Shown here piece by piece: positions 1-5,904 of a stretch of 11,956 bases of DNA. The notes beneath the pieces are model-generated. The model saw only the letters and a list, made by a program, of their open reading frames with translations, had not been told where the DNA came from and did not search any database. The position numbers and the translations under genes were made by a program. The stretch's first letter is position 1. The number at the start of each line of letters is the position of its first letter. This DNA is from Lachnospiraceae bacterium (GTDB lineage: Bacteria; Bacillota; Clostridia; Lachnospirales; Lachnospiraceae): NCBI GenBank assembly GCA_014804285.1, contig JAAVAA010000080.1, forward strand, positions 24,295 through 36,250. Direction: 5' to 3'.

Positions 1-521
1 GTTCCCGGACCTGCCTGCATTCTTTCAGCTACTTCTTTTTGCACCATGATCGTAACACTGCTTAAGGAGACATTACTTTCAAATAATCCCATGATAATCG
101 GTGTCGTGATGTAATAAGGAAGATTTGCCACAACTTTGATTGGTCTTCTGCCGCTTTTTTCTTCAGCCTCCTGTTCTGCTGCCTGCTCTGTTATCTGCCT
201 GATATCCACTTTCAGGATGTCACCGTTTATGATGGTTACATTATCATATTCACCCAATGTTTCATTTAAAATGGGAATCAAATTTTTATCAATCTCAACA
301 GCAATTACCTGTCCTGCCTTTTCAGCCAGATATTGTGTCATGGTACCGATTCCGGGTCCGATCTCCACCACACAGTCATTTTTCGTGATTTCAGAAAGTA
401 CGATAATCTTGTTCACAATATTTGCATCAATCAAAAAATTCTGTCCAAATTTTTTTTGAAAAGCAAAACCATATTTTTTTATTATTTCCGCAGTAGCTGT
501 TGGTGTTGCCAAATATGCCAT
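1..521 (-). CDS. rsmA: 16S rRNA (adenine1518-N6/adenine1519-N6)-dimethyltransferase RsmA (KsgA), 3' end cut by window edge
   Basis: RsmA uses S-adenosylmethionine to dimethylate two adjacent adenines in the 3'-terminal helix of 16S rRNA during 30S assembly. My translation gives 173 residues of a protein usually about 280-295 long; the C-terminal part lies beyond base 1. Visible hallmarks are FGQNFL (residues 25-30), the SAM-binding loop EIGPGIGTMT (53-62), the acidic VEID (75-78) that normally holds the SAM ribose, GD (100-101), and the catalytic NLPYYITTPI (133-142). The ATG at 521 is preceded by GGGAG about seven bases upstream; an ATG at 535 is out of frame. A Glu-rich stretch (about 112-127) before the catalytic motif looks a little longer than usual. 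The gene lies 36 bases after tatD on the same strand and is probably cotranscribed with it. Identity is very secure. Confidence 0.95.
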   Translation of the reverse strand, partial: MAYLATPTATAEIIKKYGFAFQKKFGQNFLIDANIVNKIIVLSEITKNDCVVEIGPGIGTMTQYLAEKAGQVIAVEIDKNLIPILNETLGEYDNVTIINGDILKVDIRQITEQAAEQEAEEKSGRRPIKVVANLPYYITTPIIMGLFESNVSLSSVTIMVQKEVAERMQAGPG

Positions 522-557
522 TCTTTTACTCCCATCTGTTTTCTGTTTTAACAATTA

Positions 558-1322
558 CTATATTCCATAAAATCTTTTCGCGTTTTCGGCTGTTATTTCA
601 AGCACTTCTTCTCTGCTAAGGTTTTTTAATTCTGCCAATTGCTCCGCCACATAAAAAATATAACCTGATTGATTTCTTTTGCCCCGATATGGCTCCGGTG
701 CCAAATAAGGGCAGTCTGTTTCCAGCAAAATCTTCTCCATGGGAATATGCAGAACTGCCTCTTTTAGTTTTTTGGCATTCTTAAATGTAAGAACCCCGCC
801 AATCCCAAAATGATAATCCATATTCAGGTATTCTCTTGCTATCTCCCAAGTATAAGAAAAACAGTGAATGACTCCTTTTGTTTTATGTACATCCCACTCT
901 TTCAAAATCTCCAGTGTATCCGCCGCTGCATCGCGGGAATGTATAATTACAGGAAGCCCTGTCTCTTTTGCCAGCTTTAACTGTTCCTTAAACCACTTCT
1001 TTTGTACTTCCTTATCCGGCTCCGGCCAATAATAATCAAGCCCTATCTCACCAATTGCAACTATTTTCTCCCGGTCGGCTATTTCCCGGATCCATTCCAT
1101 GTCCTTTATAGTAAGCTCTGCCGTTTCTGACGGATGGACGCCTGCCGCACCATAAACAAACGGATACTGCTCTGTAAGCTCTACTGTCTTTGCAGTAGAA
1201 TCAATACTTGCCCCCACATTAACAATATACTCAATTCCTCTTTCTCTCATATGAGTCAAAAGCTCTTCCCTGTCCCCGTCAAAAGCTTCGTCATCATAAT
1301 GTGCATGCGTATCAAATATCAT
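558..1322 (-). CDS. tatD: TatD family metal-dependent deoxyribonuclease
   Basis: This is a TatD-type hydrolase, a TIM-barrel metalloenzyme with 3'-5' DNase activity in characterised members. With the start chosen here it has 254 residues, the usual family length. Metal and catalytic residues are all visible: H6 and H8 in FDTHAHYD, E92 in GEIGLDYY, H128 in VIIHSRD, H153 in IHCFS and D203 in LLETDCPYLAPEP. An in-frame GTG at 1331 would add three residues, but it overlaps the GAGGTG ribosome binding site. The ATG at 1322 is therefore the better start, about six bases after that site. It is the first gene of a tatD-rsmA transcript and has its own promoter, which overlaps the tRNA-Lys promoter. 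In many Firmicutes rnmV (RNase M5) sits between tatD and rsmA; it is absent here. The biological role of TatD in Clostridia is not well fixed. Confidence 0.93.
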   Translation of the reverse strand: MIFDTHAHYDDEAFDGDREELLTHMRERGIEYIVNVGASIDSTAKTVELTEQYPFVYGAAGVHPSETAELTIKDMEWIREIADREKIVAIGEIGLDYYWPEPDKEVQKKWFKEQLKLAKETGLPVIIHSRDAAADTLEILKEWDVHKTKGVIHCFSYTWEIAREYLNMDYHFGIGGVLTFKNAKKLKEAVLHIPMEKILLETDCPYLAPEPYRGKRNQSGYIFYVAEQLAELKNLSREEVLEITAENAKRFYGI

Positions 1323-1358
1323 CAAAAACACCTCGTTAAAATTTTTTCAAAAAAATAC

Positions 1359-1387
1359 TTGCAAACTAAAACACATTATACTATAAT
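1359..1387 (+). promoter_or_regulatory. tRNA-Lys promoter (sigma-A type)
   Basis: TTGCAA (1359-1364) and a perfect TATAAT (1382-1387) are separated by 17 bases on the plus strand. Initiation would fall near 1394, leaving about 30 bases of 5' leader to be removed by RNase P before the mature tRNA 5' end at 1424. The -10 box lies only two bases from the -10 box of the opposing tatD promoter. Confidence 0.65.
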
Positions 1388-1404
1388 AACTCTTGCGTTG
1401 TAAA
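1375..1404 (-). promoter_or_regulatory. tatD promoter (sigma-A type)
   Basis: Read on the minus strand, TTTACA (1399-1404) and TATAAT (1375-1380) are separated by 18 bases. Transcription would start near 1368, giving a leader of about 45 bases before the tatD ATG. The two boxes match consensus in 5/6 and 6/6 positions. The element overlaps the divergent tRNA promoter. It is a prediction from pattern only. Confidence 0.6.
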
Positions 1405-1423
1405 TGAAACAACTTATAACCAT

Positions 1424-1496
1424 GCGTCTTTAGCTCAGTTGGTAGAGCACCTGACTCTTAATCAGGGTGTCCAGGGTTCGAGCCCCTGAAGACGCA
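1424..1496 (+). tRNA. tRNA-Lys, anticodon CTT
   Basis: A full cloverleaf can be drawn by hand. The acceptor stem is GCGTCTT (1424-1430) with AAGACGC (1489-1495) and discriminator A1496. The D arm carries AGCTCAGTTGGTAGAGC. The anticodon stem is CCTGA/TCAGG (1450-1454/1462-1466) with loop CTCTTAA and anticodon CTT at 1457-1459, reading AAG codons. The variable loop has five bases, and the T stem is CAGGG/CCCTG around TTCGAGC. The 3' CCA is not encoded and must be added by nucleotidyltransferase. The gene is a singlet with its own promoter and terminator. Confidence 0.97.
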
Positions 1497-1499
1497 TTG

Positions 1500-1547
1500 A
1501 GTACCATTTTTAAGGACGTAAGAGCCTTGGGGGTGGTGCTTTTTTTT
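1500..1547 (+). terminator. Rho-independent terminator of tRNA-Lys
   Basis: AGTACCA (1500-1506) pairs with TGGTGCT (1534-1540) with one G-U pair. Inside the loop, AAGG (1512-1515) can pair with CCTT (1525-1528). The stem is followed directly by a run of T (1541-1547). It lies four bases after the tRNA 3' end, so it is assigned to that gene. Confidence 0.8.
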
Positions 1548-1599
1548 GCTTCTTATCTATGCAATAATGTCACTCTTTACAGCACGCGCCCCTGCGCAT

Positions 1600-1630
1600 A
1601 AAAAACCGCCAGATTTATTCTGACGGTTTT
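1600..1630 (-). terminator. Terminator overlapping the 3' end of the GGDEF/EAL gene
   Basis: On the minus strand AAAACCGTCAG (1630-1620) pairs with CTGGCGGTTTT (1612-1602), with one G-U pair, and six T residues (1605-1600) follow. The TAA stop codon (1617-1615) lies in the loop, so the upstream arm is coding sequence for the last Lys-Pro-Ser residues. It faces the tRNA terminator on the opposite strand, insulating the convergent units. Confidence 0.85.
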
Positions 1631-4600
1631 AATAGTTTTTCAAATTCATCGGCCGGCATAGGCTTGTAAAAATAGAAGCCCTGTACACATCTGCTGCCCT
1701 GCTGTTTGATAAAATCCACCTGTTCCAAGGTTTCCACACCTTCTGACACAACATCAAATCCTAAATTTTCCGCAAGCTGCATCATTGCAGAAATCACAGC
1801 CCGGCTTTTATCATCTAACCGGTTCTTTAAGAAAAATCCTCCGTCCAACTTAATTACGTCAACCGGCAGAGATTTCATAAGACTCAGGGTAGAAAAGCCT
1901 GCGCCGAAATCATCCATGGAGGTTATGTATCCGATATCCTTCATCTGCTTGATCATGTCAATAAGGCGTTCCGTGTCTTCAAAAAATACGCTTTCTGTAA
2001 TCTCCAGTTCGATCTGCTCCGGCTTTAATCCGTATTTATCGCTTAGCCCCTTCATATAAGAAGGCAGTTCATCATTGAGCAGATGAAGTCTCGACACATT
2101 GACGGAAATCAACGGCACCTTTTTCCCCGCATCCTGCCATTTTTTAATCAAACGGAAAGTCTCTTCGTAAACAAATTTATCAATTTCCACGATCAGTCCG
2201 TTTTCTTCGGCAAGTGGAATAAACCGTCCGGGAGAAATCAGATTATTATCCTTGTCAACCAGTCTCACTAAGGCCTCTGCACCAATAATCTCATTGCTTA
2301 CAATATCTACCTTAGGTTGAAAATAGACTTTGAAATATCCCTTCTGAAGAGAATTTTTCATAGTTCTGTTTGTCTCTTCACGCTCCCGCTCCTGATCCTC
2401 AAACTCTTTGGAATATACATAAACCCCATTTGTCTCATAGATATTTTTCAGCGCAACCTTTCTCGCTTTCATTGCCCTGTCAAGACATCTGCTGATGTAT
2501 TCTTCCTCATCAGAAATATCATAAATCCCACAAAAGCAATTGATTGAAATATTGGGAAACCTCTTTCGGAACATACCTGTCATAGAATCAGAAAGTTCTC
2601 CAACCCGCTGATATAATCTTTCAGCAGGACGCTTATTCATCAGCACCGCAAAATCGTCTCCTTTAATGCGGCATAAAAGCTCACCCTCACGCAGACCTTC
2701 TTTTATCTCCTCCGTAAATTTGCGGAGAACCTGATCTCCTATCTCATATCCGTATTCATCATTAATTCTTGAGAAATCCTGAATCCCCAAAAAGACAAGT
2801 GTATAACAACCTTTTTCCTTCTTGATGGTTTTCACTGCCTCGAGCTTAAACTTCTCATAAGACATTGCTCCGGTTAATTGATCTTCACCCTTCACACGCT
2901 CCATGAAAGCCGTAACATTAGATTTACACAACAAGAACAGTCTGTCTCCGGGTGTTTTGTCCATCACGGATGCCGTCAGCGTATACCAACTATCTTCTTC
3001 ACTGTCATAGGTTTCTATGATATTCTGCTCATCCTCGCTCTGACAATCTCTAAGTGGGCATGCCGGACAAGGCGTGTTTCTTCCCATAAATGCTTCATAA
3101 CAAATCTGTCCGTATTTTGCCCCGGGATAACATTCCCTGGCATAATGACTCATATAGCGGATCCGGTAATCCTGCTCCCCGACCATATAATAAATCAGAT
3201 TCTGCACATCCATGGCCTTCTTGCCGACCATATATTCTGTCTCCAGCTCTTCCTTGGTCTGCCTTTGGAGCATATAGCTTGATATCATCCTTGTAATGCT
3301 GGACAAAGTGGCAATTTCCGCTTTATTCCAGTCTCTTTCTTCCCAACTCTCAAAAGTGAGAACTCCTGCCATCTTGCCATTATCCAAAATCGGAAACTGA
3401 ATTGCCGATATGGGAACCTTATTCATGGCAAAAATATCCTTACCGTAATCCTCCTTCTGATCTTTCCCACCAGTCAGAATATTGTACTCCAGCTCCTGAT
3501 AATACTGTTCCATAATGTACCAGTTTATGCTGGCGCTCTGCTCCATTTTTTCCAGGTCATCCCCGTCATCTTCCCTTACCCACCTGGAGGTAACCCGGAT
3601 TTGTCTGTTTACGTTATCCCACTCCATAAGCGTGCTTCGATCTAGCGAAAAATAAAGGCATACCTCCTTAAAAATCTTATGTATCGCCTGATAAAAATCT
3701 CGTTCACTGCTCATGGTCATGAAGGAGAAATCAAACAGATCCTTATTGATATTAATAAACTGTTGACCGGATATTATTTCACTCTTGTCATTTTCATTCA
3801 TTTTACGGTGTGTCTCGCCGGTAACCGTTCCGTAATCCATATCCTTTTGATAAATGGCATACTGATTTTTGCCGTTTTCCTTTGCATAATACAGAGCAAT
3901 ATCCGCATTCCTATACAATTCTTCAAAATTCCTGCCGTCTCTGGGGAAAAGTGCCGCTCCAACACTAAAACTGCACTTATGTCCATCCCTCTCTTCCATA
4001 TACTCTCGAAACCGCACTAACATTTTGTCAATATGCTTACCCAGTCTGGCTTCACCTCCGAAATGAGGACAGTAAACCAGAAACTCATCTCCGGATATTC
4101 TGCATACAATGTCGTTTGCATTAAAATTACTGTATATGATATTAGCCGTGCTCTCGAGAACTACATCTCCATAAACATGTCCGTAAGCTTCATTGATTCT
4201 GCTGAAATCATCCAGATCGACCAACATTAGCACACAGTCGCTTTCCTCCGGATCCGTCATCCTTTTCTCAATCATTTTTCTGGCAACTTCCATGTTGTAA
4301 AGACCTGTAAGAGCATCTTTGGTCACTTCCTTTTCCAGAAGCTCCCTGTCATTTTTCTCTCTGGTAATATCCGTTACCCTTCCGACCACTTTAACCGGTG
4401 TACCGTTTCCGTCATAGACAGCATTACCTTCCTGCCGCAGCCATGCAAACTTTCCATTGTCACGAAGCATCCTTATCTCATACATAATATGAGCCTTGCC
4501 CCGATCCAGACTGTCACAGAAATCCTCAAAAACCTGAATATCTTCCGGGTGAATAAGGTTCCATTCCCGTATTTGTTCCCGATAATTCTCAACAGTCAGG

Positions 4601-4785
4601 TTATCATTACTCCACTTTCCTTCCAGCTTGCGACTTTGTATCAAACGCTTTCCTTTAATGTCATACTCCCATAACCCACAATCCTGGTCACTGCCATATA
4701 ACTCCGCGTTCTGTTCCATAACCTTCAACTGACTTTCGAGAGCTTCAATTTTTTTTCTAAGCTCTACTGCTTTATCCGCACCCAT
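1615..4785 (-). CDS. c-di-GMP signalling protein: PAS-GGDEF-GAF-PAS-GGDEF-EAL
   Basis: This 1056-residue protein has no signal peptide or membrane segment, so it should be a cytosolic c-di-GMP enzyme. In order it shows an N-terminal coiled coil (about 5-25), a PAS fold (30-145) and a first GGDEF domain (152-315) with SGDEF at 231-235. Then come a GAF-like domain (350-505) and a second PAS-like region (520-630) with a PCPACP cysteine cluster. A second GGDEF follows with the degenerate KGDDF at 708-712, then a C-terminal EAL domain (about 805-1050). The EAL site looks complete: EAL 837-839, NVS 896-898, ELEITE, DD 958-959, K979, E1015/E1018 and Q1035. It therefore probably hydrolyses c-di-GMP; whether SGDEF still makes it is open. 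Neither GGDEF shows an RxxD inhibitory site. The ATG follows AGGGG by about eight bases. It has its own promoter and an in-gene terminator. Domain calls are firm, net activity is inference. Confidence 0.93.
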   Translation of the reverse strand: MGADKAVELRKKIEALESQLKVMEQNAELYGSDQDCGLWEYDIKGKRLIQSRKLEGKWSNDNLTVENYREQIREWNLIHPEDIQVFEDFCDSLDRGKAHIMYEIRMLRDNGKFAWLRQEGNAVYDGNGTPVKVVGRVTDITREKNDRELLEKEVTKDALTGLYNMEVARKMIEKRMTDPEESDCVLMLVDLDDFSRINEAYGHVYGDVVLESTANIIYSNFNANDIVCRISGDEFLVYCPHFGGEARLGKHIDKMLVRFREYMEERDGHKCSFSVGAALFPRDGRNFEELYRNADIALYYAKENGKNQYAIYQKDMDYGTVTGETHRKMNENDKSEIISGQQFININKDLFDFSFMTMSSERDFYQAIHKIFKEVCLYFSLDRSTLMEWDNVNRQIRVTSRWVREDDGDDLEKMEQSASINWYIMEQYYQELEYNILTGGKDQKEDYGKDIFAMNKVPISAIQFPILDNGKMAGVLTFESWEERDWNKAEIATLSSITRMISSYMLQRQTKEELETEYMVGKKAMDVQNLIYYMVGEQDYRIRYMSHYARECYPGAKYGQICYEAFMGRNTPCPACPLRDCQSEDEQNIIETYDSEEDSWYTLTASVMDKTPGDRLFLLCKSNVTAFMERVKGEDQLTGAMSYEKFKLEAVKTIKKEKGCYTLVFLGIQDFSRINDEYGYEIGDQVLRKFTEEIKEGLREGELLCRIKGDDFAVLMNKRPAERLYQRVGELSDSMTGMFRKRFPNISINCFCGIYDISDEEEYISRCLDRAMKARKVALKNIYETNGVYVYSKEFEDQEREREETNRTMKNSLQKGYFKVYFQPKVDIVSNEIIGAEALVRLVDKDNNLISPGRFIPLAEENGLIVEIDKFVYEETFRLIKKWQDAGKKVPLISVNVSRLHLLNDELPSYMKGLSDKYGLKPEQIELEITESVFFEDTERLIDMIKQMKDIGYITSMDDFGAGFSTLSLMKSLPVDVIKLDGGFFLKNRLDDKSRAVISAMMQLAENLGFDVVSEGVETLEQVDFIKQQGSRCVQGFYFYKPMPADEFEKLLKPSE

Positions 4786-4832
4786 GATCTTACCCCTATC
4801 TAACCCCTAAAAATATCTTTTGAAATACATTA

Positions 4833-4861
4833 ATTATATCACCTTGTCAACCCCCAAACAA
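4833..4861 (-). promoter_or_regulatory. Promoter of the GGDEF/EAL gene (extended -10)
   Basis: On the minus strand TATAAT (4838-4833) is preceded by TGA, an extended -10, and by a weak -35 TTGTTT (4861-4856) with a 17-base spacer. A perfect TTGACA lies at 4850-4845 but is only six bases from this -10; it would need TATTTC as its partner. Either arrangement puts initiation about 25-45 bases before the ATG. No clear terminator for the upstream AraC gene was seen, so some read-through is possible. Confidence 0.5.
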
Positions 4862-4897
4862 TAGGACTTTCCGTACAGATTTTGTATTTTTCTATTT

Positions 4898-5770
4898 TTA
4901 CAGGACACGCTGCTTTTTAAACTGTTTCGGAGTGACTCCTTTCCACTTTCTGAAGGTCTTGATCAAATGGCTGCTGTCCGAAAATCCTGTTTCCTGACTG
5001 ATATAACCCAGATCAAAATCCGTAAATAAAAGCAGATCCACCGCTTTATTAACCCGGATAAATTCAATATATTCCTTGCAGGAACGTCCGTAATACTGCT
5101 TAAAATTCTTGGCAAAATAAGAATAACTCATATTGCACATATCTGCCAGGTCTTCCACTCTGAGCGCTTCTCCGGCGTGCGCATCGATATATGCGGTTAT
5201 CGCGTGGATGGAGTCTGCTTCCGCCGTACGGGATACTGCTTTGTCCGTATTAAAACCGTTGGCGCGCCAAATACGTATTAAGTGTATCAAGAGATAACAT
5301 ATTTTATTGTGAACAACAATATCATATCCGTAATTCTTATTCCAAAGCTCGCTCCGGCACTCTTCAAGGACCTCCTTAACATGAAGTTCACGAATCGTTT
5401 CCTCCTTAAAGCAGACATTTGCTTCTGTACTCTTTTTTGCACTTTCCAAAATCACCCTCAGATGGGGCGCATAGCTGTTTTCCGTATATAGTTTATTGAC
5501 ATCAAATTTTATCCCCTCATATTTAAGAGGTATATTGGTAGCCGTATAAATGGCATGCACCGTCTCCGGATGAAAAAGAATCATATCACCCGGCTCCACC
5601 ACATAGGTTTCGCCGTCACATTCTATCAATCCGGTTCCTTCCAACATGTAGAGAATCTCCATAAAATAATGCCAATGAGGCCGTATGGGAAATGTCATAT
5701 AGGAAGTATCATATAAAAAGGCCTCATATGGGGACTCCATGGTATCACAATACTCAAATAAATACTGCAT
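4898..5770 (-). CDS. AraC family transcriptional regulator with N-terminal cupin domain
   Basis: This 290-residue regulator has the typical two-part AraC layout. The N-terminal half is a cupin sensor barrel, with PHWH (residues 31-34) and PGDMILFHPETVH (60-72) as the two cupin motifs; it would bind a small ligand, usually a sugar. The C-terminal third holds two helix-turn-helix motifs, about 204-227 (LRVEDLADMCNMSYSYFAKN) and 252-275 (GYISQETGFSDSSHLIKTF), ending in the usual GVTPKQFKK. The ATG follows AGGAGA by about six bases. The gene is transcribed divergently from the GH9-GH113 operon with about 135 bases between the starts, so it most likely senses the product or substrate of those enzymes and controls the shared promoter region. 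Family is certain; ligand and target are inferred from position only. Confidence 0.93.
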   Translation of the reverse strand: MQYLFEYCDTMESPYEAFLYDTSYMTFPIRPHWHYFMEILYMLEGTGLIECDGETYVVEPGDMILFHPETVHAIYTATNIPLKYEGIKFDVNKLYTENSYAPHLRVILESAKKSTEANVCFKEETIRELHVKEVLEECRSELWNKNYGYDIVVHNKICYLLIHLIRIWRANGFNTDKAVSRTAEADSIHAITAYIDAHAGEALRVEDLADMCNMSYSYFAKNFKQYYGRSCKEYIEFIRVNKAVDLLLFTDFDLGYISQETGFSDSSHLIKTFRKWKGVTPKQFKKQRVL

Positions 5771-5812
5771 TTCTTTCTCCTGAATAGATTTTTACAATTT
5801 TTATATGGCTCC

Positions 5813-5818
5813 ATTATA
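5813..5818 (-). promoter_or_regulatory. -10 box of the AraC gene promoter
   Basis: A perfect TATAAT is read on the minus strand (5818-5813), about 43 bases before the AraC start codon. No good -35 is present 17 bases upstream, where the opposing GH9 promoter sits. That fits a promoter needing an activator or one subject to autoregulation. The box forms one arm of an inverted repeat with the GH9 -10 box. Confidence 0.5.
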
Positions 5819-5836
5819 GCGAAAAAGTTTTTGAAA

Positions 5837-5845
5837 TGCTATAGT
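5837..5845 (+). promoter_or_regulatory. Extended -10 promoter of the GH9-GH113 operon
   Basis: TGC directly followed by TATAGT (5840-5845) makes an extended -10. The -35 position (about 5817-5822, TAGCGA) is poor, which is usual for an activator-dependent promoter and fits control by the adjacent AraC protein. Initiation near 5852 would leave a leader of about 50 bases with an AGAGGG ribosome binding site at 5889-5894. Confidence 0.5.
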
Positions 5846-5904
5846 TTTTTTATTGTTAGAAATAAACATAAAAATACAACTACGAATAAGAGGGATTGTG
5901 CAGT

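Larger units (their letters stand above)
5813..5845. repeat. Inverted repeat spanning the AraC/GH9 divergent promoters
   Basis: ATTATAGC (5813-5820) and GCTATAGT (5838-5845) are inverted copies with one mismatch, separated by 17 bases that themselves contain AAAAAGTTTTT. The arms coincide with the two opposing -10 boxes. The symmetry may simply follow from the two promoters, or it may mark a regulator binding site. Confidence 0.5.

Noticed and set aside
1424..1496. tRNA-Lys gene as an integration site with an adjacent mobile element
   Set aside because: No integrase, no repeated copy of the tRNA 3' end and no phage-like gene were seen nearby; the surroundings are housekeeping genes and a signalling gene.
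4840..4855. TTGACA at 4845-4850 as the -35 of the TATAAT at 4833-4838
   Set aside because: The spacing is only six bases, so they cannot form one promoter; they may belong to alternative arrangements.
5831..5845. Possible CcpA-binding cre site TTGAAATGCTATAG near the GH9 promoter
   Set aside because: The central CG of the cre consensus reads GC and the second half does not fit, so it is no better than chance in AT-rich DNA.
5896..5904. Upstream TTG start for the GH9 gene
   Set aside because: It is only one base from the AGAGGG ribosome binding site; the ATG at 5905 has workable spacing.
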